This document shows, piece after piece, positions 1-8,250 of a stretch of DNA of 64,000 nt. This stretch comes from Xanthomonas campestris pv. badrii (lineage in GTDB: Bacteria; Pseudomonadota; Gammaproteobacteria; Xanthomonadales; Xanthomonadaceae), in NCBI RefSeq assembly GCF_012848175.1, contig NZ_CP051651.1:2170001-2234000 (forward strand), read 5' to 3'. The position numbers and the translations under genes were made by a program. Position 1 is the first letter of the stretch; each line of letters begins with the position of its first letter. The notes under the pieces were generated by a model. It made no database searches. It saw only the letters and a program-made list of their open reading frames with translations, and was not told the origin of the DNA.

Positions 1-1393
1 GTTCGCGGAACAGCGGCACCACGCTGCCGGCCGAGTCCAGCACGTTGCCGAAGCGCACCGTGATGAAGCGCGTCGGTGCATCGCGTGCGTCAAGACTCTG
101 GCAGATCATCTCCGCGTAGCGCTTGCTGGCGCCCAGCACATTGACGGGCTCGACCGCCTTGTCGGTGGAAATGAACACGAAGGTTTCGATACGCGCCCGC
201 TGGCAGGCACGCGCCACGTTCTCGGTGGCCAGCACATTGTTGCGTACCGCCTCGCGCAACTGCTCTTCCAGCAGCGGCACCTGCTTGTAGGCCGCGGCAT
301 GGAACACCGCGTCCGGGGTCGCCGTGTTGAGCGCATGCGCCACCACGGCCGGATCGCCGCAATCGCCGAGGATGCGCACCACCTCGATATCCGGAAACAA
401 CCGGCGCAAATCCGAGTCGATGGTCAGCAATGCCAGCTCGTCGATCTCCAGCAGCACGATCCGGCGCGCACCATGTCGGGCGCACTGGCGGCAGACTTCC
501 GAACCGATCGAACCACCGGCACCGGTCACCATCACGGTCTTGTTGGTCAGCCAGTCGCGGATCAGCCGCCAGTCGGGAGTGACAGGCTTGCGATTGAGCA
601 GGTCCTCGATGGCGACTTCTTTCAGTTCGCCGGGCAGCGAGCGTCCTTCCAGCACGTTGATCAGCTTGGGTACCATCCGGAATGGCAGGCCCGTGCTTTC
701 GCAGATCGCCACCACGCGCTGCATGCCGGAAGCATCCAACGACGGTATGGCGATCACCAGCAGCTTGGCGGCGGTTTCCTTGGCGATCGAGGCGGCCTGA
801 TCAAGATTCCCCAGCACGTTGAGACCCTGGATCTTTGCGCCATGCAGGTTGTTGGCATCGTCCAGGAAGCCGACCGGCACGAACGCACCGGTGCGGCGCA
901 GATCGCGAACCAGTCCCTCGGCAGCGCGACCGGCACCCAGGATCAACACGCGCTGAGCAGCATCGCCGGAGTGCGCGATCTGGTAGTCCTTCCAGGCGCG
1001 GTACAACAGCCGCGGCGTGCCAAGCAGCGCCGACAAGGCGAATGGATAGACCATCAGGACCGATAACGGCACCCCATCCAGGCGGTCGTAGGAGAGGGCC
1101 AGCACGATCGCAACCAGGCCGAGGAAACTCGATTTGAAGATGTTCCACAGGTCGGGCACGGAGGCGAACCGCCACAGTCCCCGATACAACCCCATCTTCC
1201 AGAACACCAGTCCCTGCGCCACCAGGACCACCCCCGTGCGCCAATCCCACAGCGGCAACTCGGGCGCGTCGCGCAACATGGAGTAGCGGCCGGCATGCAG
1301 CAACTGCCAGCACACCCAGACCATCAACAGGTCGTGCACCACAACTGCCGCTTGCGGCAATGCCTTGGTCAAACGGTCACGCCAGGAAATCAT
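1..1393 (-). CDS. Nucleoside-diphosphate-sugar epimerase/dehydratase, CapD/WbpM/FlaA1-like (3' end cut off by window)
   Basis: Membrane-bound nucleotide-sugar dehydratase/epimerase that would modify a UDP-sugar for surface polysaccharide. I read 464 residues; the C-terminus lies outside the window. The start is the ATG at 1393, opening MISWRDRL. Residues about 10-130 are hydrophobic and fit the four-helix membrane domain of this family. A first nucleotide-binding-like stretch (VLILGAGRAAEG) sits near residue 150, and the catalytic Rossmann domain begins with VTGAGGSIGSE near residue 288. STDKAV and the VLGASKRYAE region near residue 420 match the active-site segment of WbpM/FlaA1-type UDP-GlcNAc 4,6-dehydratases. 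It lies just downstream of a WecA-like transferase on the same strand, which supports a role in O-antigen or exopolysaccharide assembly. The exact sugar substrate cannot be read from the sequence. Confidence 0.9.
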   Translation of the reverse strand, partial: MISWRDRLTKALPQAAVVVHDLLMVWVCWQLLHAGRYSMLRDAPELPLWDWRTGVVLVAQGLVFWKMGLYRGLWRFASVPDLWNIFKSSFLGLVAIVLALSYDRLDGVPLSVLMVYPFALSALLGTPRLLYRAWKDYQIAHSGDAAQRVLILGAGRAAEGLVRDLRRTGAFVPVGFLDDANNLHGAKIQGLNVLGNLDQAASIAKETAAKLLVIAIPSLDASGMQRVVAICESTGLPFRMVPKLINVLEGRSLPGELKEVAIEDLLNRKPVTPDWRLIRDWLTNKTVMVTGAGGSIGSEVCRQCARHGARRIVLLEIDELALLTIDSDLRRLFPDIEVVRILGDCGDPAVVAHALNTATPDAVFHAAAYKQVPLLEEQLREAVRNNVLATENVARACQRARIETFVFISTDKAVEPVNVLGASKRYAEMICQSLDARDAPTRFITVRFGNVLDSAGSVVPLFRE

Positions 1394-1406
1394 AAAAATC
1401 CATTAC

Positions 1407-2381
1407 TCAGAAATTGCGCAGTCCGGCGCGCAGAAAGTACCAACTGGCAGCAACGCCCAGGCCCCAGATGACAGCACCGGCGACCTGCAGCCAAGCCCCA
1501 TCATGACGAATTAACACATACAAGCAGACGGCAATGACACTGAAAGCGAAGTAAATACCAGTTACCGGAACATGGCTGCCGACCCGGCGCGCCAGACGCT
1601 GATACACGTGCAGGGAGTGCGGCTCCCACCAGCGGTGTCCGGCAAGCATGCGAGACAATAGCGTGAAGCCGGCGTCTACAAGAAAGGCGGTCAGGGGTAT
1701 CCAGCCGATCCACCAGCCCGCCGGCCCTTGCACGACGCTCAGCGCGAGCAAGGCGGCCAGCACGTAGCCCAATGCCCCACTGCCACCATCGCCAAGGAAG
1801 ATGCGCGCACGCGGGAAGTTGAAGGGGAGAAACCCCAGGCATGCCGCGGCCACTGCCAGCCCGGCGAACGACCACGCAGCGGGAACCACCGCAGCGAACG
1901 CCAGTGCTGCCAACGCCGCCTGGCTGGCCGCCAACCCGTTGATGCCGTCCATGAAGTTCCAGACATTGATCAGCACCACGCAGGCGGCTGCGCTGAGAAC
2001 GCCGTCCAGGACATTGCCGGTGTAATGGATGACCAGCCATCCAAGCGATGCCGATGCGGCCAGGTGGATGGCAAAGCGCAGCCTGGCCGACAACGGCCGA
2101 TGATCGTCCCACCAGCCGACCCCGGCGACCAGGACCAGACCAAACGCAAACCAGCCGACCGGCAGCCGCGACGCTGGCCAGAGCATGCAGGCTGCCACGC
2201 ATCCGGAAAGGATCGCCGCAACGATGGCCATGCCGCCGCCACGTGGAGTGGCAACCGAATGGCTTCGTCGCTCACCCGGGTGGTCGAGTAGACGGCGATG
2301 CAGCGCATAGCGACGCAGCAGCCAGGTTCCCAGCGCTGCAATCGTCAGATGCAATGCGCACCACAGCCAGATCGAGGGCAT
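1407..2381 (-). CDS. WecA/MraY-family polyprenyl-phosphate sugar-1-phosphate transferase
   Basis: Integral membrane glycosyltransferase family 4 enzyme of 324 residues. It transfers a sugar-1-phosphate from a nucleotide sugar to undecaprenyl phosphate, starting a surface polysaccharide repeat unit. The family's cytoplasmic motifs are present in order: DDHRPLS (acidic pair at 92-93), NVWNFMDGINGL (139-150), FLGDGGSGALGY (GDGG at 197-200) and HSLHVYQRL (His255 and His258). About ten hydrophobic segments fill the rest. The frame is open further upstream, but the ATG at 2381 opens a normal membrane N-terminus (MPSIWLWCAL) while the upstream extension is Arg/Cys-rich noise. The preceding gap ends in TGATG at this start. 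The donor sugar is unknown; WbpL-like or WecA-like are both possible. Confidence 0.9.
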   Translation of the reverse strand: MPSIWLWCALHLTIAALGTWLLRRYALHRRLLDHPGERRSHSVATPRGGGMAIVAAILSGCVAACMLWPASRLPVGWFAFGLVLVAGVGWWDDHRPLSARLRFAIHLAASASLGWLVIHYTGNVLDGVLSAAACVVLINVWNFMDGINGLAASQAALAALAFAAVVPAAWSFAGLAVAAACLGFLPFNFPRARIFLGDGGSGALGYVLAALLALSVVQGPAGWWIGWIPLTAFLVDAGFTLLSRMLAGHRWWEPHSLHVYQRLARRVGSHVPVTGIYFAFSVIAVCLYVLIRHDGAWLQVAGAVIWGLGVAASWYFLRAGLRNF

Positions 2382-2641
2382 CACCACGCACCGCACTCCG
2401 AGCCGCTGGCGCCCTGTACAGGAGCGGTCGGAGCGGACAGGATCGCAGGACGCAACAGCCTGCTCGCTTGCGCGGCGATGCCGGCACTGCCTGGACCGCG
2501 CCACCCGATGCTGGAGTCAGCAAGCGATGCTGCGTACCGAGCCATGGGGACGGCAGTTGCCTGGCACCACTGCAGACTGCGGCGGTGGCTCAACTCGATG
2601 TCGACAAGATGCAACGCGGACTGCCCCGAAAGCTGCGACAC
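2381..2641 (-). CDS. Possible small ORF filling the lapB-to-transferase gap (doubtful)
   Basis: An 86-residue frame with a GTG start at 2641, three bases after the lapB stop. Its stop overlaps the ATG of the transferase as TGATG. This spacing is what a translationally coupled gene would show. Against it, the product is low in charged residues, has no recognisable motif, no clear ribosome binding site and no hydrophobic pattern. I list it because the gap of about 260 bp otherwise contains nothing I recognise. Confidence 0.2.
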   Translation of the reverse strand: MSQLSGQSALHLVDIELSHRRSLQWCQATAVPMARYAASLADSSIGWRGPGSAGIAAQASRLLRPAILSAPTAPVQGASGSECGAW

Positions 2642-2644
2642 GTC

Positions 2645-3823
2645 CTAGACCACCGCGTAGTTCAACAGCGGCTTGACGGTGCCCCATTCCTTGCAGCTTG
2701 GGCACTGCCAATGATGCGTCTTGGCACCGAAACCGCAGCGCGTACAGCGATAGCTGGGGTTGCGCACCAGCAGCTGGTCGGTGATGTGCTTGAGATCCTG
2801 CAGGGTTCCGACCGGATCGCTGCCCTCGGCCAGGGTCAGCTCGATCAGCGCCGACTCTCCGCGCACCGATGGACGATCCTTGAGCTGGCGGCCGAGATAG
2901 GCCAAGGCAGGCGCCACTCCGTCCTGCGCCTCCATCAACTGGGTCAGCGCCAGCACCGGCGCGATGCCGCGATAGTGCTCGGTCATCTCGGACAGGAAAT
3001 TGCGCGCGCCGGCAATGTCGCCGACCCGGCGATACGCCGCCATCAACGCGGGAATGATCTCCGGCAGATATTCCGGGTCGTGCCGCGCCGCGCGCTCGAA
3101 TGCCCGCACCGCCGCCTCATCATGACCACGCTCGGCCTCGATCCGCCCCTCCAGAATACCGGCCCGCACGGAGGTGCCATCGGCCTGATAGGCGCGTGCG
3201 ATGGCCTGCAGGGCCTCATCGGCCTTGCCCAGCCCGCGGTAACGGTCTGCCAGTTCGCACTCGAACTGGGAAATCAGCTTGCCCATGGGCTCGCCGGTGA
3301 CTTCCTCGTAGCGGGTGGCGTTATCGATCGCCTTTTCCCAATCGCGTTCGGCCTGGTAGATGCCGATCAGATGGCGCAACGCCTGCGGCGCGCGTTGATC
3401 GAGCTGCGCCAGTTCGGTGAACACCGTTTCAGCCCGGTCCAGCAGACCGGACTTCATGTAGTCCTCGCCCAAGGCAAGCAGGGCCTGCACGCGTTGTTGG
3501 TCGGTCAGGTCACCGCGCTGCACCAGTCCCTGATGCAGCCGGATGGCGCGATCGACCTCGCCGCGGCGGCGGAACAGATGACCCAGCGCAACCTGCGTCT
3601 CGAAGGTTTCCTTGTCCAGCTCGGCGATGTGCAGGAACAGCTCGATCGCCTTGTCCGGCTGCTCGTTGAGCAGATAGTTCAGGCCGCGGAAATACGTGCT
3701 CGACAGACGACTGACCTGGGTATCGCCATGGCGCTGGCCACCACGCCGACCGACGATCCAGCCACTCAGCGCCGCCAGCGGCAGGAACAGGAAAAACCAG
3801 AACCACTCGGTCAGGAAGTCCAT
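2645..3823 (-). CDS. lapB: Lipopolysaccharide assembly protein LapB (YciM), TPR and rubredoxin-like
   Basis: 392-residue inner-membrane protein that regulates LPS synthesis; in E. coli LapB acts with FtsH to control LpxC turnover. An N-terminal hydrophobic helix (about residues 5-22) anchors it. Tetratricopeptide repeats then run from about 40 to 345 (for example YLLNEQPDKAIELFLHIAEL). The C-terminal rubredoxin-like zinc ribbon is intact, with CTRC at 360-363 and CPSC at 374-377. The length matches the family. It follows lapA by six bases on the same strand, the usual lapA-lapB operon order. The ATG at 3823 places the membrane helix correctly. Confidence 0.96.
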   Translation of the reverse strand: MDFLTEWFWFFLFLPLAALSGWIVGRRGGQRHGDTQVSRLSSTYFRGLNYLLNEQPDKAIELFLHIAELDKETFETQVALGHLFRRRGEVDRAIRLHQGLVQRGDLTDQQRVQALLALGEDYMKSGLLDRAETVFTELAQLDQRAPQALRHLIGIYQAERDWEKAIDNATRYEEVTGEPMGKLISQFECELADRYRGLGKADEALQAIARAYQADGTSVRAGILEGRIEAERGHDEAAVRAFERAARHDPEYLPEIIPALMAAYRRVGDIAGARNFLSEMTEHYRGIAPVLALTQLMEAQDGVAPALAYLGRQLKDRPSVRGESALIELTLAEGSDPVGTLQDLKHITDQLLVRNPSYRCTRCGFGAKTHHWQCPSCKEWGTVKPLLNYAVV

Positions 3824-3829
3824 ACGTAC

Positions 3830-4135
3830 TCAAAGTCCATCGAGGGGGCGCGGCTCGACGGCGGCAGGCGCAACAGGCCTGGCGTCGGCACGACTGACCA
3901 CGACAGCCTTGTTGGCCTGGCGCAGCTTGGAATAGAGGGGAATGACCACGCTGACCAGCACCATGCCGGCACCGATCAACACACCGACCAGCAGCGCGAC
4001 GATGATCGCGACCCCGGAGGTCGTATGCACACTGGAAAACAGGAAATCGAGAGTGACGTCCTGGGAATTGACCGCACCGATGATCAGGCCGACCAACAGG
4101 AATGCCAGCATCACCAGCAAGCGAAACACCTTCAT
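3830..4135 (-). CDS. lapA: Lipopolysaccharide assembly protein LapA (YciS, DUF1049)
   Basis: Small inner-membrane protein of 101 residues, partner of LapB. Two hydrophobic helices are visible at about residues 5-22 (FRLLVMLAFLLVGLIIGAVN) and 43-68, separated by the family's loop NSQDVTLDFLF. The rest is a basic and proline-rich cytoplasmic tail. It lies between ihfB (67 bp upstream) and lapB (six bases downstream) on the same strand, a linkage seen in many gammaproteobacteria. The stop is TGA at 3832-3830. Confidence 0.95.
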   Translation of the reverse strand: MKVFRLLVMLAFLLVGLIIGAVNSQDVTLDFLFSSVHTTSGVAIIVALLVGVLIGAGMVLVSVVIPLYSKLRQANKAVVVSRADARPVAPAAVEPRPLDGL

Positions 4136-4202
4136 CGCGAGACTCCGTCGGGAAGGGGCCTAGCTTAACCGAGCCGACATAAACGCAGCGGTAGAGCTGC
4201 CG

Positions 4203-4514
4203 TCAGTCTGCCGCATCGGCCAGATCGACCGGTACCACGGAGCTGACGCGCTCGCGCAATTCCTTGCCTGGCTTGAAGTGCGGAACATGCTTGCCCGGCA
4301 ACGCGACCGATTCGCCGGTCTTGGGATTGCGCCCCAACCGTGGCGGGCGGTAATGCAGCGAGAAACTGCCGAACCCGCGGATTTCGATCCGATCACCATC
4401 GGACAGCGCCTGCCCCATCATCTCCAGCAGCGACTTGACTGCCAGATCCACATCGTCCGACTTCAGATGCGCTTGGCGTCGCGCCAGGATTTCAATCAAT
4501 TCGGACTTGGTCAT
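4203..4514 (-). CDS. ihfB: Integration host factor subunit beta
   Basis: DNA-bending protein of 103 residues that pairs with IhfA and acts in the nucleoid in recombination, replication and transcription control. The start is the ATG opening [11 protein letters not shown] longer in-frame extension to 4562 carries no conserved sequence and lies over the intercistronic hairpin. The sequence shows the HU/IHF fold, including the helical N-terminus, [18 protein letters not shown] and the DNA-intercalating arm [10 protein letters not shown] near residues 60-75. It lies downstream of rpsA, the conserved rpsA-ihfB arrangement. No good Shine-Dalgarno sequence precedes the ATG. Confidence 0.97.
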   Translation of the reverse strand: MTKSELIEILARRQAHLKSDDVDLAVKSLLEMMGQALSDGDRIEIRGFGSFSLHYRPPRLGRNPKTGESVALPGKHVPHFKPGKELRERVSSVVPVDLADAAD

Positions 4515-4548
4515 GGGAAGACTTGCTTTTTTCGACTGACACATCGGA

Positions 4549-4574
4549 ATCGGCCCGGGCAAGCCCGGGCCGAT
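4549..4574 (-). terminator. rpsA-ihfB intercistronic hairpin
   Basis: A perfect 12-bp inverted repeat (ATCGGCCCGGGC and its complement) separated by two bases lies between the rpsA stop at 4603 and the ihfB start at 4514. No uridine tract follows at once on the minus strand; an A-rich stretch comes about 15 bases later. It may be a partial terminator or a processing/stability element that lowers ihfB relative to rpsA. Confidence 0.5.
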
Positions 4575-4602
4575 CCATCACGCTCGCAAGAGCGCTACGC
4601 GC

Positions 4603-6288
4603 TTACTCGGACTTGTTGTTGTTCAACTGCGCACGCAGCAGCGCGCCCAGCTGCGTCATGCCGCCCGACGCAGCGGAGGACTGGTACTCCTCCAGCGTTT
4701 CGCGCATTTCGGCATCGTCCTTGGCCTTGATCGACAGCTGCAGGGTGCGGCCCTTGCGGTCCATGCCCACGAACTTGGCTTCGATCTTGTCGCCGACCTT
4801 CAGGTGCTGGGTCGCATCGTCCACACGCTCGTTGGCGATGTCGCGTGCAGCGACGTAGCCTTCGATGCCATCGGCCAGGTCGATCGTGGCGCCCTTGGCA
4901 TCCACTTCACGCACCACGCCTTCGACCTTCGAACCCTTCGGGTTGGAGGCCATGTACTGGCCGAACGGGTCCTGCTCCAGCTGCTTGACGCCCAGGCTGA
5001 TGCGCTCGCGTTCCGGGTCCACTGCCAGCACCACGGCTTCCAGCGTGTCGCCCTTCTTGTAGTTGCGCACCACATCTTCGCCGGTGGTGTTCCAGCTGAT
5101 GTCGGACAGGTGCACCAGGCCGTCGATGCCGCCGTCCAGACCGATGAAGATGCCGAAGTCGGTGATCGACTTGATCTGACCGGACACCTTGTCGTTCTTC
5201 TTGTGGGTCGCAGCGAAGGTTTCCCACGGATTGGCGGCAACCTGCTTCATGCCCAGCGAGATGCGGCGACGCTCCTCGTCGACATCCAGCACCATCACTT
5301 CGACTTCGTCACCCACCTGCACGACCTTGGACGGGTTGACGTTCTTGTTGGTCCAATCCATCTCCGAGACGTGCACCAGGCCTTCGACGCCCGGCTCGAT
5401 CTCGACGAATGCGCCGTAATCGGTGACGTTGGAGACCTTGCCGAACACGCGGCTGTTGGCCGGGTAACGGCGGGCGATGTTGTCCCACGGATCTTCGCCC
5501 AGCTGCTTCAGGCCGAGGCTGACGCGGTTACGCTCGCGATCGAACTTCAGCACGCGCACGTCCAGCTCGTCGCCGACGTTGACGACTTCGGACGGATGGC
5601 GCACGCGCTTCCAGGCCATGTCGGTGATGTGCAGCAGGCCGTCGATACCGCCCAGGTCCACGAATGCGCCGTAATCGGTCAGGTTCTTGACGACACCCTT
5701 CAGGATCGCGCCTTCCTGCAGCTTGTCCATCAGCTGCTCGCGCTCTTCCGAGTGCTCGCTCTCGACCACTGCACGACGCGACACCACGACGTTGTTGCGC
5801 TTGCGGTCCAGCTTGATCAGCTTGAACTCGAGCTCCTTGCCTTCCAGGTAGGCCGGGTCGCGCACCGGGCGCACATCCACCAGCGAACCAGGCAGGAACG
5901 CGCGGACATCCTTGATGTCCACGGTGAAACCACCCTTGACCTTGCCGCTGATGCGGCCGGTGATGGTTTCGTTCTTTTCCAACGCTTCTTCCAGTTCGTC
6001 CCACACCATCGCGCGCTTGGCCTTCTCGCGCGACAACACGGTCTCGCCGAAGCCGTTTTCGATGGAGTCCAGCGCAACCTTGACCTGGTCGCCCACGCCC
6101 ACATCGATCTCGCCAGCGTCGTTACGGAACTGCTCGATCGGCACGATGCCTTCGGACTTCAGGCCAGCGTTGATCACCACCACGTCGCCGCGCACTTCCA
6201 CGACGGTACCGGTGACGATGGAGCCCGGCTTCAGCTTCGCCAGATTGGCTTGACTGGCTTCGAACAGTTCTGCAAAAGATTCTGTCAT
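4603..6288 (-). CDS. rpsA: 30S ribosomal protein S1
   Basis: 561-residue S1, which binds mRNA on the small subunit and helps recruit transcripts with weak ribosome binding sites. Six S1 RNA-binding repeats are visible. The typical phrases recur: [60 protein letters not shown] and [20 protein letters not shown]. Length and order match gammaproteobacterial S1 (E. coli 557). The neighbours cmk upstream and ihfB downstream are the classic arrangement. As is usual for rpsA, no strong Shine-Dalgarno sequence precedes the ATG at 6288 (the upstream bases are A/T-rich). Confidence 0.98.
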   Translation of the reverse strand: MTESFAELFEASQANLAKLKPGSIVTGTVVEVRGDVVVINAGLKSEGIVPIEQFRNDAGEIDVGVGDQVKVALDSIENGFGETVLSREKAKRAMVWDELEEALEKNETITGRISGKVKGGFTVDIKDVRAFLPGSLVDVRPVRDPAYLEGKELEFKLIKLDRKRNNVVVSRRAVVESEHSEEREQLMDKLQEGAILKGVVKNLTDYGAFVDLGGIDGLLHITDMAWKRVRHPSEVVNVGDELDVRVLKFDRERNRVSLGLKQLGEDPWDNIARRYPANSRVFGKVSNVTDYGAFVEIEPGVEGLVHVSEMDWTNKNVNPSKVVQVGDEVEVMVLDVDEERRRISLGMKQVAANPWETFAATHKKNDKVSGQIKSITDFGIFIGLDGGIDGLVHLSDISWNTTGEDVVRNYKKGDTLEAVVLAVDPERERISLGVKQLEQDPFGQYMASNPKGSKVEGVVREVDAKGATIDLADGIEGYVAARDIANERVDDATQHLKVGDKIEAKFVGMDRKGRTLQLSIKAKDDAEMRETLEEYQSSAASGGMTQLGALLRAQLNNNKSE

Positions 6289-6470
6289 TTGAATTTACTC
6301 AGTTGAACACACGGGCGCCGATCGTCGGATTGCGACAGAGACGGACCGCCCAGCCTGTTGGTCGACCCCAACAACGGGTCGGATTGGAAGTAGTAGAACC
6401 GCCACGCAGGATGCGCGACGGAGCTTTGGAACGCCTTACGGTCGGCGGGACAAACCCGCTTGGGAAACGC
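6289..6470 (-). promoter_or_regulatory. cmk-rpsA intergenic leader of rpsA
   Basis: 182 bp without a gene, forming the 5' leader of rpsA. I see one short stem (CGACCC at 6363-6368 with GGGTCG at 6376-6381, loop of seven) and no Shine-Dalgarno sequence at the rpsA start. rpsA leaders in gammaproteobacteria are known to be structured and autoregulated. That this one is too is inference from position. Confidence 0.35.
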
Positions 6471-7154
6471 TTACGACGGCGCGCGGTCTGCTAGCAACCC
6501 GACCACACGCTGGGCGACATCCTCGATCCCGATTCCGCTGGTATCGATCAGCACGGCGTCTTCGGCCGGCCGCAATGGCGCCACCACCCGCTGCGCATCC
6601 CTGGCATCTCGGGCCATGATCTCGCGCAGCAGGTCGTCAAAGATAACCGAAACACCCTTTTCCATCAACTGTTTATGGCGACGGCCCGCACGTTCTTCGG
6701 CACTGGCGGTCAGGAACACCTTGAAGGCGGCATCGGGGAAGATCACCGTGCCCATGTCGCGACCGTCGGCAACCAGCCCGGGCGCGCGCCTGAATGCGCG
6801 CTGGCGCTCCTTCAGGGCAGTCCGGACCTCCGGGATCGCGGCAATGGCTGACGCCAGTGCGCCAGTGGTTTCCAGGCGCAATTCGCTGGTGGCATCCACC
6901 CCGTTGACCAACACCCGCAGCCCCGCCTCGCCTGCGTCATCGAATTCCACGCGCGTATCGAAGGTACAGCGCACCAGCGCGGCCGGGTCGGACACATCCA
7001 GATCGGCCCAGCTCGCCGCCACACCCACCGCGCGGTACAGTGCGCCCGAATCGAGGTAATGCCAGCCCAGGCGGGTGGCCACGATCCGGCTGACCGTGCC
7101 CTTGCCGGCACCGGACGGGCCATCGATGGTGAGAACAGGCGACAGGTCGGTCAT
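6471..7154 (-). CDS. cmk: Cytidylate kinase
   Basis: 227-residue nucleoside monophosphate kinase that phosphorylates CMP and dCMP with ATP in the cytoplasm. The P-loop GPSGAGKGT is at residues 12-20. The CMP-binding segment with DSGALYRAV follows near 36. [24 protein letters not shown] near 128-150 is typical of bacterial Cmk, and [16 protein letters not shown] is the C-terminal family signature. The length matches E. coli Cmk (227). It lies upstream of rpsA on the same strand, a conserved linkage. GGAAA upstream of the ATG can serve as ribosome binding site. Confidence 0.97.
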   Translation of the reverse strand: MTDLSPVLTIDGPSGAGKGTVSRIVATRLGWHYLDSGALYRAVGVAASWADLDVSDPAALVRCTFDTRVEFDDAGEAGLRVLVNGVDATSELRLETTGALASAIAAIPEVRTALKERQRAFRRAPGLVADGRDMGTVIFPDAAFKVFLTASAEERAGRRHKQLMEKGVSVIFDDLLREIMARDARDAQRVVAPLRPAEDAVLIDTSGIGIEDVAQRVVGLLADRAPS

Positions 7155-7219
7155 TCAGGTTTCCGGAAGGGCATCAGGCGGTAGTGTAACGCCGCTCGCC
7201 GCCACTGCGCTGCAACCAC

Positions 7220-7249
7220 TTGAAAGCACGACGAAAAGCCGGTTAGAAT
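7220..7249 (+). promoter_or_regulatory. Sigma-70-type promoter for rpmJ
   Basis: TTGAAA at 7220-7225 and TAGAAT at 7244-7249 each match the -35 and -10 consensus at five of six positions. The spacing is 18 bases. It lies about 80 bases upstream of the rpmJ ATG in the region between divergent cmk and rpmJ. Confidence 0.6.
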
Positions 7250-7328
7250 TGCCGGCTTAATTGCGAGTGCACCCTCGAACCGTGGGCACTCTTCCCATCG
7301 AACCCAACCGTTTACACCGAGGTGTGCC

Positions 7329-7454
7329 ATGAAAGTCCTGTCCTCCCTGAAGTCTGCGAAGACCCGTCACCGCGACTGCAAGGTGGTCCGCCGCCGCGGC
7401 AAGGTCTTCGTGATCTGCAAGTCGAACCCGCGTTTCAAGGCGCGTCAGCGCTAA
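7329..7454 (+). CDS. rpmJ: 50S ribosomal protein L36, zinc-free (YkgO-like) form
   Basis: 41-residue ribosomal protein of the large subunit, beginning [20 protein letters not shown] and ending NPRFKARQR. The body resembles E. coli YkgO (the alternative L36) rather than the zinc-binding L36. Only two cysteines remain (RDCKVV and VICKSN), so the usual three-Cys/one-His zinc site is absent. It stands alone on the plus strand with its own promoter at 7220 and a strong terminator starting 31 bases after the stop. Confidence 0.96.
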
Positions 7455-7485
7455 GCCTTTGCGGCGCGTGGAAGACCCGAGAAAG

Positions 7486-7506
7486 CCGCCCTCCGGGCGG
7501 TTTTTT
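7486..7506 (+). terminator. Rho-independent terminator of rpmJ
   Basis: A perfect 6-bp GC stem (CCGCCC/GGGCGG, loop TCC) is followed at once by six T residues. It starts 31 bases after the rpmJ stop. Confidence 0.9.
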
Positions 7507-7673
7507 CTTGGTCGGCGTGCGACTGCCGGACAGTCGGCCGGACCGTCAACACCCAGGCCGCTCGCCGCAGCGCCGGACTGCATCACCGGGCGCTGCGCGA
7601 CCGGCATCAACGCCTGTCGCGGTTTTTTGCTGTAATCACCATCTTGAATCTTGTCGACTGGGGAGTAGATGAC

Positions 7674-8015
7674 ATGCGCAACCGTTTGTTTGTGATGCCG
7701 CCGATCATGCTGACGATCGCACTGATGGGGATCAGTGCCGTCGCGTCGGCCGACACGCTGCTGATCGATCGTGCACAGCAGACACCCGCCGCCGCCCTGC
7801 CCTTGCGTGGCGACAGCATGAGCCAGGTGGAAAGCCGTTACGGCACGCCGCAGGAAAAGCTCGACCCGCGTGGCGGCCAGAAGCGCCAGTGGCCGACGAT
7901 CCATCGCTGGGTGTACCCGGCGTTCACCGTGTACTTCGAAAAGAGCAAGGTGATCGACGTGGTGGCAAACCAGGCCGATGCCAACGAGATTGGGCCGAAG
8001 CCGCCGATCAAGTAA
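7674..8015 (+). CDS. Small exported protein of unknown function, possibly BamE-like fold
   Basis: 113 residues. The start is the ATG at 7674, opening MRNRLFVMPP, which places a basic N-terminus before a hydrophobic signal segment ending near ISAVASA-DTLL (about residue 26). The mature part contains LRGDSMSQVESRYGTP, a pattern like the turn region of BamE/SmpA-type small periplasmic proteins, and ends with PAFTVYFEKSKVIDVVANQ. I do not recognise a named family with certainty and see no lipobox. It is likely periplasmic. It is flanked by the rpmJ terminator and by hairpins before aguA, so it appears to be transcribed alone. Confidence 0.75.
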   Translation: MRNRLFVMPPIMLTIALMGISAVASADTLLIDRAQQTPAAALPLRGDSMSQVESRYGTPQEKLDPRGGQKRQWPTIHRWVYPAFTVYFEKSKVIDVVANQADANEIGPKPPIK

Positions 8016-8178
8016 TCGCCCCCACGCTCGGCCGCCAGTACAGGCAGGCATCTGCATGCCACACCACTGGCTCAGCGGTCTGGCATGTCGGCCTGCTGCA
8101 TCCGTCAGCAGCCGGACATGTGGCGCTGCGAATCTGCACCAAGGCCTGACGCGTGACTGTGCGTCAGGATCGCAAGAG

Positions 8179-8228
8179 CCTGCACCCGGGTGCAGGGTAT
8201 CGATGAACGTCCGGGCGGTTGCCCGGAC
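8179..8228 (+). repeat. Two adjacent hairpins upstream of aguA
   Basis: An 18-base perfect palindrome (CCTGCACCCGGGTGCAGG, 8179-8196) is followed 12 bases later by an 8-bp stem with a 4-base loop (GTCCGGGC GGTT GCCCGGAC, 8209-8228). They lie in the 235-bp gap before aguA and end 22 bases before its ATG. No T tract follows, so they may be leader structures or an extragenic palindrome. The rest of the gap shows nothing recognisable. Confidence 0.55.
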
Positions 8229-8250
8229 ACCAAGATGAGTATTGCCAGGC

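Noticed and set aside
2048..4168. 706-codon open frame on the plus strand
   Set aside because: It is the opposite-strand reading of the WecA-like gene and lapB-lapA, which have intact motifs; GC-rich DNA keeps such frames open.
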